Source: Firmicutes bacterium UBA7523 (GTDB lineage: Bacteria; Bacillota; Dethiobacteria; Dethiobacterales; Dethiobacteraceae). Taken from it: a stretch of 7,154 nucleotides of DNA. Each line of letters begins with the position of its first letter. Position 1 is the first letter of the stretch. The position numbers and the translations under genes were made by a program. The stretch is taken from contig DLMZ01000008.1 in the NCBI GenBank assembly GCA_002479415.1, positions 17,306 to 24,459 of the forward strand, given 5' to 3'. Under the pieces are notes generated by a model. It was given only the letters and a program-made list of their open reading frames with translations, did no database searches and was not told the DNA's origin. Below are positions 5,034 to 7,154 of the stretch, piece after piece.

Positions 5034-5567
5034 ATGATGAGTAAAAAAGATACTAGTTGTTGCTCTAGTGGTAGTGGCTACTGCGGACAAGAACAGGGAA
5101 AAAGGCAGATCATAATTGATTTTCTTTATCTTGATTTGAGTATATGTGAGCGGTGTCAGGGAGCTGAAACTAATCTTGCTGATGCGGTTAATGAAGTATC
5201 GACGGTATTAAGGGCGGCAGGATTTGAGATAGTAGTTAATAAGGTTAATATAAATTCAAGGGAGTTAGCAATTAAATACCATTTTTTAAGTTCCCCAACA
5301 ATTCGCGTAAATGGCAGAGATATTGCTTTTGAGATTCGGGAAACTTCATGCAAAGAATGTGGTGATTTATGCGGCGACTCTGTGGATTGTAGGGTTTGGG
5401 TACAGGATGGTATCGAATATACTGAACCACCAAAATCTATGATTATTAACGCAATTTTGAAGGAAGTATATGGAGAGCATAGTTCAAATCGTTTAGCAGA
5501 TGAGAGATATGAAATTCCTCAAAACTTAAATGCTTTTTTTGATGCTTTGGCAAGAAAGGATAATTGA
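5034..5567 (+). CDS. DUF2703 family protein, thioredoxin-like, cysteine-rich
   Basis: This 177-residue cytosolic protein matches the DUF2703 family, which is often found in ars operons of anaerobes. After a Cys-containing N-tail (Cys 9, 10, 17) a thioredoxin-like pattern starts. The strand IIIDFLYLDL leads to CERC (Cys 38 and 41, a CxxC motif), and later SSPTIRVNG (85-93) carries a likely cis-Pro at 88. A second cluster follows: SCKECGDLCG (Cys 106, 109, 113) and Cys 119, then EYTEPPKSMI. Nine cysteines in all suggest thiol redox chemistry or metalloid binding. The gene lies between arsR and acr3 in one transcript. Possible roles are an ArsD-like carrier of As(III) to Acr3 or a reductant for ArsC; neither is established here. 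gggagg (5021-5026) is 7 nt before ATG 5034, with ATG 5037 as the alternative. Confidence 0.85.
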   Translation: MMSKKDTSCCSSGSGYCGQEQGKRQIIIDFLYLDLSICERCQGAETNLADAVNEVSTVLRAAGFEIVVNKVNINSRELAIKYHFLSSPTIRVNGRDIAFEIRETSCKECGDLCGDSVDCRVWVQDGIEYTEPPKSMIINAILKEVYGEHSSNRLADERYEIPQNLNAFFDALARKDN

Positions 5568-5571
5568 TGAT

Positions 5572-6645
5572 ATGAGTAAAGACAAAAATAGTGGAATTGG
5601 CTTTTTTGAAAAATATTTAACGCTTTGGGTAGCTTTATGCATGGTAGCAGGTATATTAATCGGCAAATATTTGCCCGGTATACCAGGATTTTTAGGTCGC
5701 TTTGAATATGCAAAGGTATCTATTCCAATCGCAATCCTAATATGGCTGATGATTTATCCAATGATGTTAAAAGTTGATTTTCAGAGTATTAAAAATGTCG
5801 GGAAAAGTCCTAAAGGGCTATATGTAACGTGGGTAACTAATTGGTTGATTAAGCCGTTTACTATGTACGCCATCGCCTCTCTATTTTTTTATGTAATATT
5901 CAAAGGCTTAATAACACCGGAGCTTGCTGAAAGCTATTTGATTGGAGCAGTTTTATTGGGGGCAGCTCCTTGTACGGCTATGGTATTTGTGTGGAGCCAC
6001 TTAACAAAGGGTAATCCTGCCTACACAGTTGTCCAGGTTGCTACCAACAATATCATTTTAATGTTTGCGTTTACTCCAATTGTTGCAGTGCTATTAGGCC
6101 TTAGCGGTGTTGTGGTACCATGGGATACACTTATTACTTCTGTAATTCTCTTTGTCGTGATTCCGTTGTCGGGAGGAGTGTTTACTCGGCAGCATATTAT
6201 AAAAAATAAAGGTGAGGAATACTTTAAGAATCAATTCATACCGAGATTTAATAATATTACTATTGGCGGGTTATTGATGACATTAATCATCATCTTTTCT
6301 TTTCAAGGAGATGTTATTCTTCAAAATCCGCTACACGTAGTACTCATTGCAATACCCTTAACAATACAAACGTTTTTAATTTTCTTTATCGCATACTTGG
6401 CGTCTAAATTCTTGAAGCTAAAGCATAATGTAGCAGCACCGGCAGGTATGATTGGTGCATCAAACTTTTTTGAGCTGGCAGTGGCAGTAGCAATTACATT
6501 ATATGGTCCGACATCACCAGTGGCCTTAGCAACCGTTGTTGGGGTTTTGGTTGAGGTGCCTGTTATGCTAGCACTTGTTAGAAGTGCAAATAAAACCACA
6601 CACTGGTTCCCTGAAAAAAGTGTAAGAGGTATGGCCCATGAGTAA
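5572..6645 (+). CDS. acr3: Acr3-type arsenite efflux transporter
   Basis: This 357-residue protein is the size of a full-length ACR3 transporter (BART superfamily, ten membrane helices) and needs no ATPase partner. The two family hallmarks are present: the Cys in GAAPCTAMVFVWSHL (Cys 134, helix 4) and the Glu in GASNFFELAVAVAI (Glu 301, helix 9), both known to be needed for arsenite transport. It exports As(III), possibly with Sb(III), across the cytoplasmic membrane using the proton gradient. ATG 5572 lies 4 nt after the DUF2703 stop, with aaagga (5555-5560) upstream. An ATG at 5530 is inside the previous gene and would add 14 unrelated residues, so it is rejected. Its end overlaps arsC by 8 bp. 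Expression should follow arsenite through ArsR. Confidence 0.95.
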   Translation: MSKDKNSGIGFFEKYLTLWVALCMVAGILIGKYLPGIPGFLGRFEYAKVSIPIAILIWLMIYPMMLKVDFQSIKNVGKSPKGLYVTWVTNWLIKPFTMYAIASLFFYVIFKGLITPELAESYLIGAVLLGAAPCTAMVFVWSHLTKGNPAYTVVQVATNNIILMFAFTPIVAVLLGLSGVVVPWDTLITSVILFVVIPLSGGVFTRQHIIKNKGEEYFKNQFIPRFNNITIGGLLMTLIIIFSFQGDVILQNPLHVVLIAIPLTIQTFLIFFIAYLASKFLKLKHNVAAPAGMIGASNFFELAVAVAITLYGPTSPVALATVVGVLVEVPVMLALVRSANKTTHWFPEKSVRGMAHE

Positions 6646-7042
6646 TAAGATAAAAGTAGCATTTATATGTGTTCATAATTCCTGCCGCAGTCAAATCGCT
6701 GAGGCGCTAGGTAAGCATTTCGCAAATGATGTTTTCGAAAGCTACTCTGCCGGGACTGATACTAACCCTCAAATCAGTAAGGATGCAGTACGTTTAATTA
6801 AAGAGATTTATGGGATTGATATGGAAAAAACACAACACTCCAAATTGTTAACGGAGCTTCCAGAGATTGATGTTGTTGTAAAAATGGGTTGCAATGTAGT
6901 CTGTCCATTTTTGCCGAACAAGTATGAAGAAGATTGGGGTCTTGCTGATCCAACCGGAAAGAGTGATGAGGAGCTTAGAAAAGTAATATCTACGATCGAA
7001 ATGAAGATAAAAGAATTGAAAGAAAAAGTTAAATCAATGTAG
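6638..7042 (+). CDS. arsC: Arsenate reductase, thioredoxin-coupled (low-molecular-weight phosphatase fold)
   Basis: This 134-residue protein reduces arsenate to arsenite, which Acr3 then exports. The phosphatase-like loop CVHNSCRS (Cys 11, Arg 17, C-x5-R) binds arsenate. The redox pair lies in MGCNVVCPFLP (Cys 85 and Cys 89), and DPTG (Asp 104) is the usual catalytic acid. This is the S. aureus/B. subtilis-like class that depends on thioredoxin. The spacing between the two later cysteines is short (three residues between them), compared with six in S. aureus ArsC (Cys 82, Cys 89). ATG 6638 overlaps the end of acr3 by 8 bp and has agaggt 7 nt upstream, indicating translational coupling. No terminator follows, so transcription may continue into the repeated gene at 7108. 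Confidence 0.93.
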   Translation: MSNKIKVAFICVHNSCRSQIAEALGKHFANDVFESYSAGTDTNPQISKDAVRLIKEIYGIDMEKTQHSKLLTELPEIDVVVKMGCNVVCPFLPNKYEEDWGLADPTGKSDEELRKVISTIEMKIKELKEKVKSM

Positions 7043-7070
7043 TAGATATTAAACGGCTGATAAAACCAGT

Positions 7071-7154
7071 ATTTTTTTGAAAACCTTGAGATAGGGAAGA
7101 TGGTGATATGATGGAGTATCAAGAGACAGGAAGGTTTGGAAGAATAACAAAAAA
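7071..7154 (+). repeat. Direct repeat, copy 2 (continues beyond the window)
   Basis: 84 bases match 3222-3304 with one extra A and one A-to-G change. The same T7 tract marks the left edge. The two repeat starts are 3,849 bases apart, and the ars operon lies between them. Confidence 0.92.
7108..7154 (+). CDS. Second copy of the cysteine-rich protein gene, 5' end only
   Basis: The first 15 codons (MMEYQETGRFGRITK) are identical in protein sequence to the gene at 3258, the only base change in them being a silent GAA to GAG at codon 3. The leader, including the gggaag ribosome site, is also conserved. The gene starts 65 nt after arsC with no terminator between, so it may be the last gene of the ars transcript. 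Whether the rest is intact cannot be seen. Confidence 0.75.
   Translation, partial: MMEYQETGRFGRITK

Noticed and set aside
5530..5571. An upstream ATG extending Acr3 by 14 residues
   Set aside because: It is inside the DUF2703 coding sequence. The start at 5572 fits the family N-terminus and the 4-nt gap after the previous stop.
7043..7078. A terminator after arsC
   Set aside because: There is a T7 tract, but the only preceding pairing (ctg/cag) is three base pairs. The T tract belongs to the repeated leader.
3222..7154. A composite transposon carrying the ars operon
   Set aside because: The flanking repeats are the start of an ordinary gene. I see no transposase or terminal inverted repeats, so segmental duplication explains it better.

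Overview
The window is AT-rich, with strong AGGAGG-type ribosome binding sites, short intergenic gaps and standard stop codon use. Its protein families (ACR3 with a thioredoxin-type ArsC and a DUF2703 protein; CPBP proteases with small XRE regulators) point to a Gram-positive Firmicute, most likely an anaerobic member of the Clostridia. I see no rRNA, tRNA, CRISPR array or recognisable transposase. All genes I can support lie on the + strand.

Left part (1-1622) is a mixture of intact and decayed genes. The window opens inside a CPBP-family intramembrane protease gene whose last 99 codons are present. About 530 bases of debris follow: a frameshifted fragment of a second CPBP protease (477-636) and the C-terminal end of an unidentified protein (about 612-836). 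An intact alpha/beta hydrolase (839-1582) comes next and ends at a good rho-independent terminator.

Middle part (1640-3164) is a compact three-gene operon: a DUF3796-like small membrane protein, a 70-residue XRE regulator and a complete CPBP protease. It has a plausible sigma-A promoter and a perfect inverted repeat in the leader that could be the operator of the XRE protein.

Right part (3222-7154) is dominated by arsenic resistance. A consensus promoter with an inverted-repeat operator over its start site drives arsR, a thioredoxin-like DUF2703 gene, acr3 and arsC. ArsR senses As(III), ArsC reduces arsenate to arsenite, Acr3 exports arsenite, and the DUF2703 protein is a candidate thiol carrier or reductant. 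Upstream lie a cysteine-rich protein gene of unknown function (3258-3821), a small membrane-protein gene apparently broken by an 8-bp tandem duplication (3847-4028), and a TauE/SafE exporter gene broken by an in-frame TGA and missing its C-terminal half (4070-4492).

The most striking structural feature is a near-identical direct repeat. The leader and first 15 codons of the cysteine-rich gene (3222-3304) recur immediately after arsC (7071-7154) and run off the window. The roughly 3.8 kb between repeat starts therefore looks like one unit of a recent duplication that contains the ars operon.
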